The position numbers were made by a program, and so were the translations under genes. A stretch of 64,000 bases of DNA from Tamarix chinensis. Taxonomy: Eukaryota > Streptophyta > Magnoliopsida > Caryophyllales > Tamaricaceae. The stretch covers positions 146,402,859-146,466,858 of the forward strand of contig CM060171.1 in assembly GCA_030549775.1 (NCBI GenBank), given 5' to 3'. This document shows, in pieces, positions 12,901 to 24,629 of the stretch (within the stretch, counting starts at the first letter, position 1; each line of letters opens with the position of its first letter). Under the pieces are notes generated by a model, which searched no databases, was not told the origin of the DNA, and saw only the letters and a list, made by a program, of their open reading frames with translations.

Positions 12901-15900
12901 ATACCAAACAAACCATAATCTCACATTCCTCAAATATTATTTCTCCTAATTTATTTGAGAAAAAAACAAAGCAAATGAAAAATAAAATGAAAAAAGATAT
13001 GAACAACTACTATTGATATTCACTTCCAAACTTGAATAATGTACATAACTTATTTTTTAACACATAAATGATGTGGATAAAGAAAAAAAGGGGGGGCATC
13101 CATCTTCCTAATTTTAATTCATGGCTTAAAAAATGAAAAAATAATAGAAATAATTGCACTAACACTAATGACCCGCGCCACCCAAACACCACCACCACAA
13201 CCATAGACCGCCATCACCACCTAGGCAACACTGTTGTCCACCAACCAATGCCAAAAGGACAAAGATTATCAGCCTTGTCACCTCATCCACCTTCAACACC
13301 TCTCTCGACCAAATCGAACTTACAACTCACCATCAATGTCACCACCAACCACAAACTCCATCAGCATCGCCATCATAACAATCGTCGACAACTACAACCA
13401 AACAACACTTCACCATAATGTCTTCACCGTTTATCACCATAAGTTGTCTTCTTGTTCTTTGTAGTCTTGTGGTTCAAATGGCAATGGTGATTGCTAGGGT
13501 TAAGGCTGGGATGGTGGCTAAACAAACAATTAGGGTTATGGATGGAAGGGAAACAATGAAGGGAAGAAAGCAAGAGAAAAATAGTTTGAGCATCTTAATG
13601 ACAATTAGCTATTGATATTTTTATTATTTTATATGAAAAATCATGTAATTTCATTATAATGTTGGGAAACCCAAAAGAAAAATGGACTAAGGGCATGAAA
13701 TGTACAAGGGCTTAAACACGAGGTATATGCCTGCAAGAAATAAAACGTTAGGCATATAATTTCACCCAAACAAGAGTATTAGGTTTGATTTCCCTTTCTT
13801 TAATACATAAATTTAAGAACCTAGATAAGTATTTCAAAAGATAATATTATATCTCTAATAATTGAGTGCAGGTTAACCAACTTAAGTGCTGACCATATAC
13901 AAAACATGTCTTGTGGCAATCAAGGCCATATGTCCATATTAAATTATACATTATCTTTTGTAAAGTATGCTTCCATCAAAATAACAAATCATACATATTA
14001 TTTACACAATAATAAAAAAATACTGAATTTAAGTCAATCTATTCAATAATGAAATTAGCCAACCAAATTCTTATCTATATTATAATATCATCAATTGTTG
14101 CCTCAACCATGCTATGGCACCATATGGTGAAGCCACTTAATTATGTATTTCAACTGATGTAATATGCTACTTTGAAGACTATTATCACAAGTTGTATAAA
14201 GTGTTTTCTAGCACATAAAATATTAAAGTACGTACCAAAATTATAAACATATATTATTCATGTTATCTTTATTTCATATTATAAGTGCCAAAAGGGCCCT
14301 AACAAACATGAAAAAAGCGGATACAAAATCTAAAAGTAGGCAATATAAGTATTAGTTAATGCTAGTAGAATTTGCATATTCATTATAAACTTTTAATTAT
14401 TGCCAATATTTTTTTATAAGTAAAAATACTTATTCATTCCTAGGCAACACTTAACAACGCCATATGGTAAAATATGTTTGATAACGAAGACTCTTTAAAC
14501 CGAGGGGAGAGGAGAGAAACTACTCCAGTGGACGTTTGGACAAATTTAACTACAAACAAGGGAATGAAGAAGTTCATGAAATCATTTTAATCCTACAAAA
14601 ATTAAATTCACAAAACCATCAAGAAGTCTATTTTGTCATCAAGCTACTACCCATTACTGTCTTTATTATGAAATTGCACATAAAGGCCCAAATCCTCTAA
14701 ATTAGACAACTTTGCCTCTTCTTTCAAATAAACAAAAAAAGAAGTAAAATTATCATGTCAAAATTTCCTCAACAAAAATGCTAAAAGATAATAATTTCAT
14801 AACAAAATAAACATATAAATAATGTAATATTTTCAGAATAATTAATTCTTTAAATTGTTAAACTTAAATATAGTCTTATCAACTTCTCTCTCGGCCAAAT
14901 AATTCATATCTATAATTTTGCAAAAAGAACCCTTTTTTATATATATTAGAACTAAAATTACTTTTTAAAATGTTATCATATGAGTACTAAATTGTATATA
15001 TGTTAGTAAAAAAACTAAAAAATGTTACAAAGTTTGTACTGAATTGTATTCAATTATTTTATGTTTTTGGTATAAACGTTGTCTGGCTTTGCCCCAAGTC
15101 TAGTCCTTTTATTATCCTTTTCAATAAAACAAACAAGAATACTCACTTGGTAAGAGGTGCAAACAGTCTAGTTTATGCAGTTTGACATAGGCAACAAAAT
15201 AGTGGTTGCAGTCATGATTGTGATCATTGTCACAATGTCACTTTATAGAAGCATCATGGACAATAAATACTATATCATGTCCATTGAAACATGATTTGCA
15301 ACATGATTTTTTTATGATAAACATGGGTTCATATCGGACATATATCGATAAACATCAGTGCACATAAATCAAACCAAACCATCTAATCAAATATCTTTAG
15401 TAAGACCCAATCGTGAATCCACAATTTTATTTGGTGTGGTTAATGATTAACAATAGTATATAAATATATAGATATATTAATGTAGTGCTCGTGTTTTTTC
15501 AAGGACATCAAACATTCTTCATGGTTTCACACATGCACACATATATATGGAGAGAGAAAGTTAAAAGAAGTCAAAAGTAACAAAGTGTTAAAAAAAAAAC
15601 AAGTAGCTAGAAAGAATGTATTCTCCCTACTGAGCTAACACTGTGATAGGAACCTGTCACAGCAACAACAACACACAGCAGCTCACAGAGAATTGAGAAA
15701 GTAAATGGAGAGTTTATTAATGGTAATTGATGGTGACAGATGATAACCAGAACTTCAAGGACCTGAGGCCTCCCAACCGAATCAATATTCCTCCCTCTCC
15801 ATAGTTCCCATTCTCTTCCCATTTAATAGCACCCCCTAACAGAATTCAGAAATGACAGACAAAATACTAAAAGATGGAATAAGTATCAACAACTCAAATG

Positions 15901-18900
15901 ATCAGCGCTACTGCCCCTACGCAACCATAGCCTAAGCCACCTGGACATCCCATACTCTACCCAACATTACCCCCTTTTACCAACCCTGCAACACACATAT
16001 GTATGCTTGACCAATGGCCTATCACACTGCCCGTTATTTATCTACTTAACTTTTTAATCATTATATACTACAGAAGGTTAGTACCTCTTATCTTTTTGGC
16101 ATAGCACAATATTAGTCTACTTATACACATGGCCCACATGAGGACAAGTTCTCATTAATGAGTTGATCGTAGTGACAAGTAATGACATGAGGAATGTAGG
16201 ACAACGCTCAGATGCTTCAAAAAAAGTGAATCTGCCAAATTTGCCTCGCCACCCTTATTTTATTCTTATCAATCAATTAAACAAAATTCCTCTTTCCCCC
16301 AAATGAAATTAGCGGATACATCCTAGTTTACTTAAAACAACAGCCCTTCTACAATAGCGTTGTAAAAACACCTACGTATTTCCCATAACCTTCCCTGTCA
16401 CCCCACAACCACATCACCGTCAACAAACTCAATTGAAAAAGAAAGAAAAAAATGTAATTCTCCTCTACAATTTTCATAGTAACTTAATATCAATAGAGAA
16501 GAGAGAGAGAGAAAAAGGCTTGAATCGTAAAAATAAGCATTGCAGTAGGAGTAGAAGCAATACACAATGTAGCTGGTGAAATCGCTTCAACAGCATGCCA
16601 AGAACTATATGAGATCTTATACTCATCAAGCTAAGAAACTTCCCTCTACTTCTTTAACAATGCCCACAGTTGCAGATGAGATTATGTGTGTTTGGAATTA
16701 CATAAATTAACTAATGAACAAACTTTTAGTAACTTGGTCAATAGGATCATTTGATTCAATAAGTAAGATTTTAGCTTATGAGAAGCCAAAGAAGGTTGCT
16801 TCTAGCTTATCATAAGCTAGCTTCTCAAAATTTTCCCATTTTTAGCCCTATATAAGATTTTAGTTAAAATTCCTATTAATATAAACATATCTTTTAATAG
16901 TATTTAATACCTTTCAACTAATTTAATAGTTAGTTATGTCAAACCTTTCTAATAACATCAATTAAATTATCAACTTCAAATATCAATAGCTAGTTTCTCA
17001 GCTTATATCCAGCTTTTTAAATAATTGTGCCAAATTTTGAGCCTGGCCCAAATTTTTTAGGCTTTAACCTATATATATACATGTTTTGCATATCTTAGTT
17101 GGAGAACTAAGAGTTGAACAAACACAAATTGCTGAGAGTTCTGCCTTCTGTTTGATATCCTTGAGTCCCTGAAGAAATGAAGTTCCAGAGAATTTTAGTC
17201 TTGAGCTCCTGAGCATGATTTCTGTCCCGATTCATTTGTAATCATCAACATTTATAGTAGTTTGTGCTCATCATCACCCGTGGCCGCAGCACACATCAAG
17301 TGAACCCTGTAAATTATATGTTTTATTGATCTTGATTGCTTTCTTCTCATACATCTTCTTCATGTTTGCTCCCACATTCAATCCACTATCCTTATAAGTA
17401 GTATGAGAGTGCTTTGTTCAAGATTTCTACAGTAATTAAATTTCACATTGAGAAGATTCATGGCGAGATTAATTTCAATATCTGAATGGTCTATATGAAA
17501 GTTGTTCACAAGCATAAAACATTGGAGATGGCATTCAGCGTTAGTCCAAAAGGCCGGATTCAATGACTAAGTCGGATGAGACGGTACTTTCGGCAACTCT
17601 ATTTCATAGAAGGCCGTTCGCAAAGTGATTTATCAAACTACTATTGTAGGGCGTTGGCTTAAATTAGAGTCCCTCTATATGACTAAGAGTCTAGCAAACA
17701 AACTCTATCTCAAATATACAAACGCTCCATATGGTCCTCCCATTCAGTCTCTTGGTGGGTTCAATTCAAGTATTATTGACCTAGAAATTTCGGATGTTAA
17801 CCTTGATGGTGAGGACAATGTTTATTGTTAGTTGTCTCTTAGCCATCTACTTTAAGAAAACTATGTCATACGATAACAACAATAAATTGTCTCTTGATGA
17901 TGTCAAGTCTGGCTTCTTATCTAAAGGAATTTTGATGTTGAAGTTCAAAATGAGAAATGGAAATAATAATCTGTTGTAATATGATCATTTCAAAATATAA
18001 TACTTGCTTTATATGTGATTCTTACTTTTTATATCATTTCAATATTGATAATATTACCATTATGAGCACACATTTCTCATTTTAGAATTTTGTTTCAAAC
18101 ATGAGGAATAGAAACAAGAATATATTCCAAGCATATTTCTAATTATATCATGAGAACTAATACCAAACGGGTGCTACGAGATGTGTCATGCGCACTCAGA
18201 CATTAAACAAATTCATGGTGGAGGTTAGCTCGAGGTTAGAGATTGCAGACACCTTTCATACACCAATACTATATATTATACAAATCAGAAAAACCAATGG
18301 CAATTTTACCAACACAACTGAAGGGTATTTTAATCTGTGCAAAAAAAAAAGGAACCATTTAATATGTTTGCTAGCAGAGTGTCCCCCTCCAATCTATTAT
18401 TTGAGCCCTCTTTGAAGTTCCAACATCTTATAGGAATCAACTAAATGCATTCAAACTCCATCAAGATGGAATTAATTTTCAAATCTAGCCCTAATGTAGT
18501 CATATCTATGACAATTGAACAGTCACTATGCATAATAATAAATGGAAGGCATTATAGAAACTGTAGAGCTATTCTTAAAAACTGTTGGAAAGAGACTGCA
18601 TTTTGGGACATCCAAAAAGGGAAAGGAGAAAGGAGTAAATATAGATTTCCATATCAGGAATCACTTTTGGCAGCCAACTATAGTTGTTGAGTTGCCAGAA
18701 GCAAGTAAATGGTTTTGAAGTTAAGGATGAGACATGGGAGAAAGGAGATCACCTACCAGCTGAAGCTTCTGCTCCATCTCGTGAAAAAGGGAAACATTAC
18801 CAACGTATGAATTCCTGCAAAAAGAATGGAAAAGTTATTCATTGCAAAGGTACAAAAGGAATAGCATGATGAAAAAGCCCAACCATCTGAGTGCATAACA

Positions 18901-21900
18901 AATTAGTAATTCACCAGATTGCTAGATCTAGATTAAAGCGAGGATTTGAGATATAATGCTAAGGAAGAACTAGGTGAAATGTGGGATCCTCATAGAATGC
19001 TCAGTACTTAAAGGGAGGTTGAGGGCCTCACTCAGCGTATATCTAGAGCTTTCAGAATTTCTCAGTATGTTGATTTTTCAAAAAAAAAAGGATTTTTCAT
19101 GAAATAAGCATCTTGACAAGAACCAGAGAACATAAAGACAAAGTGGGTGCTCTGAAGGAAATGCATGGGAATAATATGACAGTTTGGATATACAAGATGA
19201 GAATTATCTCTCAGCACAGCCCAAAACCTACGTACATGGGCCACAACATGGCAAAGTTTTTCAGCAGTTGATATGATCTTTATTGAGCAAAATCGCGAAT
19301 GATGTGAGGAAAACTGATGAAAAGGAAGCACAAAGGTAGCTGCCTCACCCAAAATCAACCAATGGGCGGATGTAGTTTTGACCAAACATGTAATAGTCGA
19401 AATGCTCTCGAATGGCTTTATGATAAGGTGAAAATTCAAAAGGATCCTGAACAGAGTTGTAACATCAGCAGAAATGGTGGACAAAATCAATGATACAAGA
19501 AAATCATTTTAAGGCAGATATGTGTAAAGAGATGAACAACACCTCAACATCCAACAATACACGATCAAGAACAGCACTCATGTTTGACAAGATAATCTCC
19601 TCTGCATTGGGAGCCCCACTTAGCTGAACCTAGAAAACAATTCTTTCCATTCAGAGAGCACCGATGGAAGCCACACATATGAATAGAGAAACTTGAGGAT
19701 ATGAAAACGAAATGTGAAAAGAAAAATAGCATATGCTCATAGTAATTTTTTCAAGGTTGTATAAGCAATTTTCAAAGAAGTAAATAAATAGTCCTAGACT
19801 GCTCTCTTGCCTTATGATTCCAGGATTTCAAGCAAGAAGTCAGAAATATAAATTACCGCTTTTCTATAGTTGTGATAAAGGTCTTCCATTCCGGAAGCAA
19901 CACTTGCTGGCAACCTCCCAGATTCTCTTTCCTTTTGTATTCCCAAAAGTAGCTCTATGTCGTAGAAAGAAAAAGAAAAAGAAAATTGGTCCTTGAGAAA
20001 GAGATTAATGCGCCGACTATAATGTCACTATATAAAAAACTTAGCAACATTACTCATTATATACAGGATCAGCTATAACAACCATCAAGAGACTAAAGCA
20101 CAGAGAAGTGTACAGATTAGACAGCATTTTAACCTGAAATTGAATTGAAGCATGTGAATGCAATAATACTAAACAATTAACTATCTGCTTCAATCTCATA
20201 TAATATAGGTCCGGTAGAATTTTATATTCATATATCTGAATTATCCTAAGGTGAATTTTATCACCCAATATACAGAACCATTGGTGTAAATCATCAAGAA
20301 ACAATAGATAAATATGCTGAGGAATACCTAAATTCATAGTGACCAATTATTAAAGCCCAAATCACTTAGACCTTAGTGGTCAATTTTAAATCAGGTCAAC
20401 TTAGAATGCAGTCCATAATTAATGACAAACGATCCAACTTATTGGATTAATGTTTCTTTTCAAGTGTATGAAAGTCAACAAGAAGCAAACCTTACAAAAC
20501 TTCAATATTTCTTCAGAATTTTTACACACAGTATAATGATCCAATCAGGTATATCAAAATGGTTTAATAGTTCAAGGTAAATGTAACATTTCGATCCAAG
20601 AATTTTAAATACCTATGGCAAACAAAAGGGTGTGTTACCATGGTATAGAGAGGTCTGGTTTCATGCAGGATCACCACGATACTAAGTTTATTTGTTGGCT
20701 TCTGCGTAGAAAAGCTCTACTTGGGTAAAGCTTAGTTCATTCAAACTGTGGTATTTGCAACCAGGAACAAGAATTTTGGGATCACTTATTTGTGCAATTT
20801 TCATTTGCTCATGAATTATGGCATCGACTATGCAACGGGTTAGGTGTATCATGTATGTCAGACTTTTTCAACTTGGGAACAAGCTTTAACTTGGATCATT
20901 CAGAGGAATCAACATCAAAGAGGAGAACAAGAAATGTTGAGGACGATGGCATCTGCTGTTGTGTATATGATTTGGCAGGCAAGGAATCAAGCTATTTTTC
21001 GGGCTAAAGTTCCTTTTATGAGGAATGTGGTTCAGGAGATCATTGCCCAGATTTTTATTTCCCTAAGCACCACTAAGAAGAAGGATACTTATGAAGCATT
21101 GTTAGCTAGTCTTAGCTAGATTGGCTTAGTTTTGTTTTGTGTTTGCTTGAAGTTTTGGGTGTACCTATTGCACATTTTGGTATTAAATAAAGATCACTAT
21201 TACTTACCAAAAAAATAGTGTTTCTTTAAAATTAATGAATATCAGGTATTTAATTTTCCGAAGGTAGGAGAATTCACCGGACCTGAATGGCTGAATGATC
21301 ATTCCTCAAGGTCTTAGATATCCATGTAAAGCAATAAAAAATGATGCAAGTAAATTTTCACGATGAAGAATATCAGCTGAACATCCATGGATATTCCTCC
21401 ATTTTTCTTCAAGACTAAAACATCATAAGTAACCACAGTGTTCCCAAGCGTTTCAAAAATTGTTTTCAAATATTATTTCAAATCAATATGAAGGACAATA
21501 TGCCAATCTCTCCTTTAGTTTCTTCTCTCCGCTTTCAGTTTCCTATCAACAAGATAATCATCCAAGCCATTCCAAATTACCATAAAACAAACAAAAACGA
21601 AGAATATAATGTAATATAGAATGAATGATGACCGAATAGAGTGCAGTGCCCAGATAAGAGAGAGAAGAAGAAATTACCTTCACCAGATGTAGCATTGAGA
21701 AACGTGCAGGAATGAAAATCTTGCAGTTCCTGCGGGTCAGTATTCTTCTCCACCTTATCCTCAGCTGTTCCGGTAGTGGTTACTCCAGTAGAGGTAGAGG
21801 AAGAACAAGAAAACGAAGACGTATCCATCAGTCTAAGGTTAGAAGAGAGACGAATACGGTCAACACCAAGAGACAACTTCTTGGAGGAAAAAGAAGATGA

Positions 21901-21999
21901 GAAATACAGCAATGGCAGAAAGGAAATCCTATCTTTCAACGTGGAATTAGGATTGAGACAGGGAGTCGAAGAAAATGGAGACGAGAGGGCTAGCCACAT
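3914..21999 (-). CDS. ATS1: Plastidial glycerol-3-phosphate acyltransferase, complete 12-exon gene
   Basis: The enzyme transfers an acyl group from acyl-ACP to sn-1 of glycerol-3-phosphate in the plastid stroma, the first step of the prokaryotic glycerolipid pathway. Exons (minus strand): 21999-21678, 19954-19857, 19629-19543, 19446-19349, 18814-18757, 9073-8972, 8853-8792, 8686-8576, 7275-7197, 6220-6101, 6029-5916, 4048-3914. They sum to 1386 bases, 461 residues plus stop, close to the usual length of about 460. Residues 1 to about 90 form a Ser/Thr-rich, acid-poor, transit-peptide-like segment. The catalytic HX4D lies in SNHQTEADP (His231, Asp236). Other family blocks are [18 protein letters not shown] (from 259), [15 protein letters not shown] (318-332) and [17 protein letters not shown] (361-377). 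The C-terminus reads SLSQPWT. One unusual residue is Gly in DFGNSYVGN, where Arg or Lys is usual. The gene appears intact. Start chosen as the first in-frame ATG. Confidence 0.93.
4049..5915 (-). other. Intron 11 of the acyltransferase gene
   Basis: This 1.87-kb intron lies between the GAG|GTTGGT donor at 5916/5915 and the GCAG acceptor at 4049. It contains the hAT-type MITE at 4336-4575. I saw no further exon or element in the rest. Confidence 0.85.
4336..4575. mobile_element. hAT-type MITE in acyltransferase intron 11
   Basis: The left end TAGGGCTGTAAATGA and the complement of the right end, TAGGGCTGTAAATAA, are near-perfect terminal inverted repeats. Flanking octamers ATCTTATA and ATCCCATA match at 6 of 8 positions, as expected for an old 8-bp hAT duplication. 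The 240-bp body is non-coding with repeated GAGCCGAG/CTCGGCT words. The element at 60568-60778 has the same ends. Confidence 0.75.
8784..8926. repeat. 33-bp direct duplication copying the end of exon 7 into intron 6
   Basis: Bases 8784-8816 and 8894-8926 are identical and 110 bp apart. The first copy spans the end of acyltransferase exon 7 and its 5' splice site. The second lies inside the 118-bp intron 6, so the transcript meets a decoy copy of the exon-7 donor before the real exon. Confidence 0.85.
9547..9620 (+). repeat. Possible tRNA-derived SINE fragment
   Basis: At 9551-9570 the sequence resembles a polymerase III A box (cgcactggttagacc). About 55 bp downstream, near 9605-9618, gggtttgggtccc resembles a B box. 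The order and spacing suit a tRNA-type SINE head. No clear tail or target duplication was found. Confidence 0.28.
15606..15850 (-). repeat. LTR-like fragment in intron 5
   Basis: Read on the minus strand this resembles the 3' half of a plant Ty3/gypsy LTR. It is T-rich and includes a GTTAGGGGG motif and a CTCTCCATTTACTTTCTC stretch. No paired LTR or target duplication was seen, so the assignment is weak. Confidence 0.25.
17430..17980 (+). pseudogene. Ty1/copia gag remnant in intron 5
   Basis: The frame at 17625-17831 contains [20 protein letters not shown] and, further on, [16 protein letters not shown]. These match the Ty1/copia gag core ([17 protein letters not shown] ... LxxIGVxLDDED). 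The later part (17840-17975) reads like the following gag block ([13 protein letters not shown]) after frameshifts. Upstream, a degraded segment resembles the start of gag. Stops and shifts show it is dead. It is antisense to the host gene. No protease, integrase, RT or LTR pair was recognised nearby. Confidence 0.6.
19955..21677 (-). other. Intron 1 of the acyltransferase gene
   Basis: The intron runs from the GAAG|GTAATT donor after exon 1 to the ATAG acceptor before exon 2 (19954). It carries the LINE remnant at about 20635-21215. The remaining sequence is AT-rich with no other feature seen. Confidence 0.85.
20635..21215 (+). mobile_element. L1-type LINE 3' end (ORF2 C-terminus and 3' UTR), 5'-truncated
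   Basis: Across shifting frames the translation reads like the zinc-binding C-terminus of a plant L1 reverse transcriptase: [15 protein letters not shown], then [14 protein letters not shown], then [16 protein letters not shown], ending [10 protein letters not shown] at 21119. It is followed by a short 3' UTR and a weak A-rich end near 21208-21215. 5' truncation is typical of LINEs. It lies in acyltransferase intron 1, antisense to the host gene. Frameshifts show it is inactive. I found no clear target duplication. Confidence 0.7.
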
Positions 22000-22322
22000 A
22001 GTTGACGGAGCAGAAAATTATCAGGTGAGACTTGAGAGATACTGAAAGACGCCCACACTCTTTCGTTCGTCTTAACTAACTGATGTTCAGAGAGACAACG
22101 AGTAACGGCGGCGGAGGTCGGGGCGACTGTGATTGTAAAGCGTGGTGGGTGGAGTGTGCAGCGGAGAGAGGGCGCATTACTGGTGCAGCTTTCGAGTGAT
22201 TGAGGACTGGCAAGGGAAAAAAGGATTAGGAGGGACCGAGAGGGAGGAGGATTAGAAAGGCGCAATTGTAGCGAGGAGGTGGGGATGCACGCGGCGTACA
22301 TGATTGTTCATCTTATCAAATA
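22000..22322 (-). promoter_or_regulatory. 5' flank (5' UTR and core promoter region) of the acyltransferase gene
   Basis: Only 323 bp separate the start codon (21999) from the Helitron end (22323). This stretch is clearly more GC-rich than the surroundings. It should hold the 5' UTR and proximal promoter. An open frame at 22301-21990 (minus) overlaps the start in another phase and looks like untranslated sequence. I could not assign a TATA box. Confidence 0.45.
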
Positions 22323-22629
22323 CTAGTTATATTTCCCCCGTGCAATGCACGGGTAGAATTTTTGTTATTGTGATAATAAATTTTAAAATATTTAAAATAA
22401 AAAATAATATACGAAGTTGTAGAAGTATAATAACAAAACATGGTTAATATAAATGATAAAATATTAGGACAAATATGGTTAAAATACTTAAAATAAAAAA
22501 TAATATAAGAAGTTAATGCCCCTTTATTGTATTAAAAGTACATGTACTTTATCAACATTAACCATTCTAAAATAAAAACGTAATTAGTATTTGACATATT
22601 TATTAACCTTTATATAGTGTAATAATTGG

Positions 22630-23290
22630 AAATGAGAATGATATCAGGTAAATATTTAGTTTAAGTACTTATTTATAAGGAAATCACAACTTAAGTCTAG
22701 AGTTTAATAAATCATAAATCTGCAAACCGAGATTAAGAAAGGAGAAAAAAACACAATTAAAACTCAAAACTCAATAAATTAATTATTTTTATACTTTTGT
22801 TATAACAGACAGAAAGTTAATAATTGGAAATAGAAATATTATCAGAAAAATATTTAGTTTATATACTAATTGTACACAAAATTACAATCTAACGATAGTA
22901 ATTTATGAATGTGAAAAACCACATCCAGAAAGGAGATAAATAAGGCAATGATTTTCTGTCAAATTAAAGAGCTTGGAATATATAATTAATAACTTTTTTC
23001 TGGCTGTGTTTAAAATATTAATTATGAATAATCCTCTATTTTGAAATAATAGTAACAATAAATAAAAAACGTTTGTTATTAGAATTAATGAAAATTATAC
23101 TTGATATCAGGTAAATATTTAGTTTAAGTACTTATTTTTTAGAAAATAACAACTTAAGTATAGAGTTTAATAAATCATAAATGTGCAAAATAAGATAAAG
23201 AAAGGAGATAAAAACACAATTAAAATTCAAAACTAAGTAAACTAAATATTTTTATACTTTTCTTATAACACACAGAAACTAAGTAAATTA
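22630..23290. repeat. Imperfect direct duplication inside the Helitron (~180 bp)
   Basis: About 22645-22815 and about 23108-23280 are diverged copies. Both contain gtttaagtacttattt, acaacttaag, agtttaataaatcataaa and aaaacacaattaaaa in the same order. The copies are separated by about 460 bp. Confidence 0.7.
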
Positions 23291-23669
23291 ATTATTTTCA
23301 TACATTTCTTATAATATACTGAAAGTTGAAGAGTTGCAAACAGAAATGATATGTAAGTATTTAGTTTAAATACTTATTATTAACATACTTGTCTTATAAA
23401 ACATTGATATATTATCACTTGATTCTGTTTTAGCCGTCTTTATAAAATTTGACCACCATTTATTTGATTCTTGATTAATATGTAGGGAGAGGTATTAATA
23501 TATTAATATATATAACTAAATAAACAAATATAGTAGTTTGCTGAAAATAATTACTACATAACATAACGAAGTTGCTTATTTCAAATCCAACAGCCATTAC
23601 ACAATATTAAATATCAAAATAAGGAAAAATCTAATATAAAGATTGGATTCTTGACAAAGCAAAAATTTG

Positions 23670-23940
23670 TTTATGCAATACGAAGAGGCTATATATACAG
23701 AGAGGTTGCTGTTTATGTATTCATTAAATGAGCATATGAATTTTTGTATACAGACAATAGGTTGCGGTTTATGCAATACGAAGAAGCTATATATACGGAG
23801 AGGCTGCTGTTTATGTATTCATTAAATGAGCATATTAATTTTACGAATAATATGATTTGTTATTCTACTGTATTAATGTTATTGTACTGTATTAATTTAA
23901 CGAATAATATGATTTGTTATTCTACTGTATTAATTAGCAA
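23670..23940. repeat. Two short tandem duplications near the Helitron 5' end
   Basis: A unit of about 85-95 bp containing tttatgcaatacgaag and tatgtattcattaaatgag occurs at about 23670 and about 23768. A second unit containing acgaataatatgatttgtta occurs at about 23843 and about 23899. Confidence 0.75.
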
Positions 23941-24629
23941 CAATTAATATGTGATTAATAATAATGGATATAATTTAGGCGGAAAATTTTGTCCTTATGT
24001 TGTCTGTTAGACAACTCCGTTTTTATATATATATAGATATGATTTGATGTTTGAATTCTTTCTATCTAAAAAATTAAATAATTAATATAATATTTTTTTT
24101 AAATTAAATAATTGATTTGATTAATAAAATATTAAATAAATTAGATATTTAATCAGATAATTATAAATAATATATGATCCGATAAATTATATATATACTT
24201 AATACTCTAAAAGCTCGTTAATTTTTTATAATATTTTATTGTATACAATAGTGTTTATTGTAATTAATTTTATATTATTTATTGTTATTTTGATTAAATA
24301 TTTAAATATTATCTAAAATTTAAAATTATTAATTAAATATAATGTAATTTAATAGTCAAACTAAATAATTAGATCATATTATTCAAATTAGATTAATTTA
24401 TTATTTTTGATCGAATAATTTTTAAACCAATATATTTCATTTGTGCCTTCCTCGAAAGTTTAGGATATCCGATGGATTATTTGTTATTCAATCCAAAATT
24501 CTGAATATCTAAAGTGTCAAATATATAAAACTTTTTTTTGAACATCCATTCTTCTAAATATCCAAAACTTTTTATGGGATATCCAAAATACCGAATATCT
24601 GATCCGTAAATACCATTACTACTAGGTGT

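Larger units (their letters stand above)
9074..18756 (-). other. Intron 5 of the acyltransferase gene (about 9.7 kb), filled with old repeats
   Basis: This is the interval between the CTG|GTAGGT donor after exon 5 and the GCAG acceptor before exon 6. The codon phase and the protein alignment run straight from KLQL into [11 protein letters not shown], so it is a true intron. Inside are a SINE-like piece (about 9547-9620), a TA microsatellite (about 10178-10197), an AT-rich degenerate repeat (about 11640-12110) with a relative at about 24040-24600, a CCA-rich stretch (13170-13400), an LTR-like piece (about 15606-15850) and a copia gag remnant (about 17430-17980). I saw no intact gene. Confidence 0.8.
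22323..24037 (-). mobile_element. Non-autonomous Helitron with both termini
   Basis: On the minus strand the 5' end is A|TCTATATATATATAAAAACG (TC at 24037-24036). The 3' end is a hairpin of CCCGTGCA paired with TGCACGGG (22337-22353, one-base loop), then 10 bases and CTAG (22326-22323), followed by host T. TC start, 3' hairpin, CTRR end and insertion between A and T are the Helitron hallmarks, and there is no target duplication. Length is 1715 bp. A palindrome (TTGTCTGTTAGACAA) lies just inside the 5' end. No Rep/helicase coding was seen, so movement would depend on an autonomous relative. Confidence 0.82.

Noticed and set aside
12505..13615. Several open frames of 60-105 codons in acyltransferase intron 5
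   Set aside because: They are short, overlap on both strands, lie in low-complexity CCA-rich or AT-rich sequence, and have no recognisable domain.
19062..19490. 142-codon minus-strand open frame
   Set aside because: It overlaps exon 4 of the acyltransferase in a different phase. The correct frame in 19349-19446 gives the conserved [13 protein letters not shown] block.
21990..22301. 103-codon minus-strand frame just upstream of and overlapping the acyltransferase ATG
   Set aside because: It is in a different phase from the acyltransferase start, is Ser/Pro/Leu-rich and has no family features. It is better explained as 5' UTR and promoter sequence.
23673..23940. Repeats in the Helitron considered as a CRISPR-like array
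   Set aside because: Only two copies per unit, no regular spacers, and a plant nuclear context; this is a local tandem duplication.
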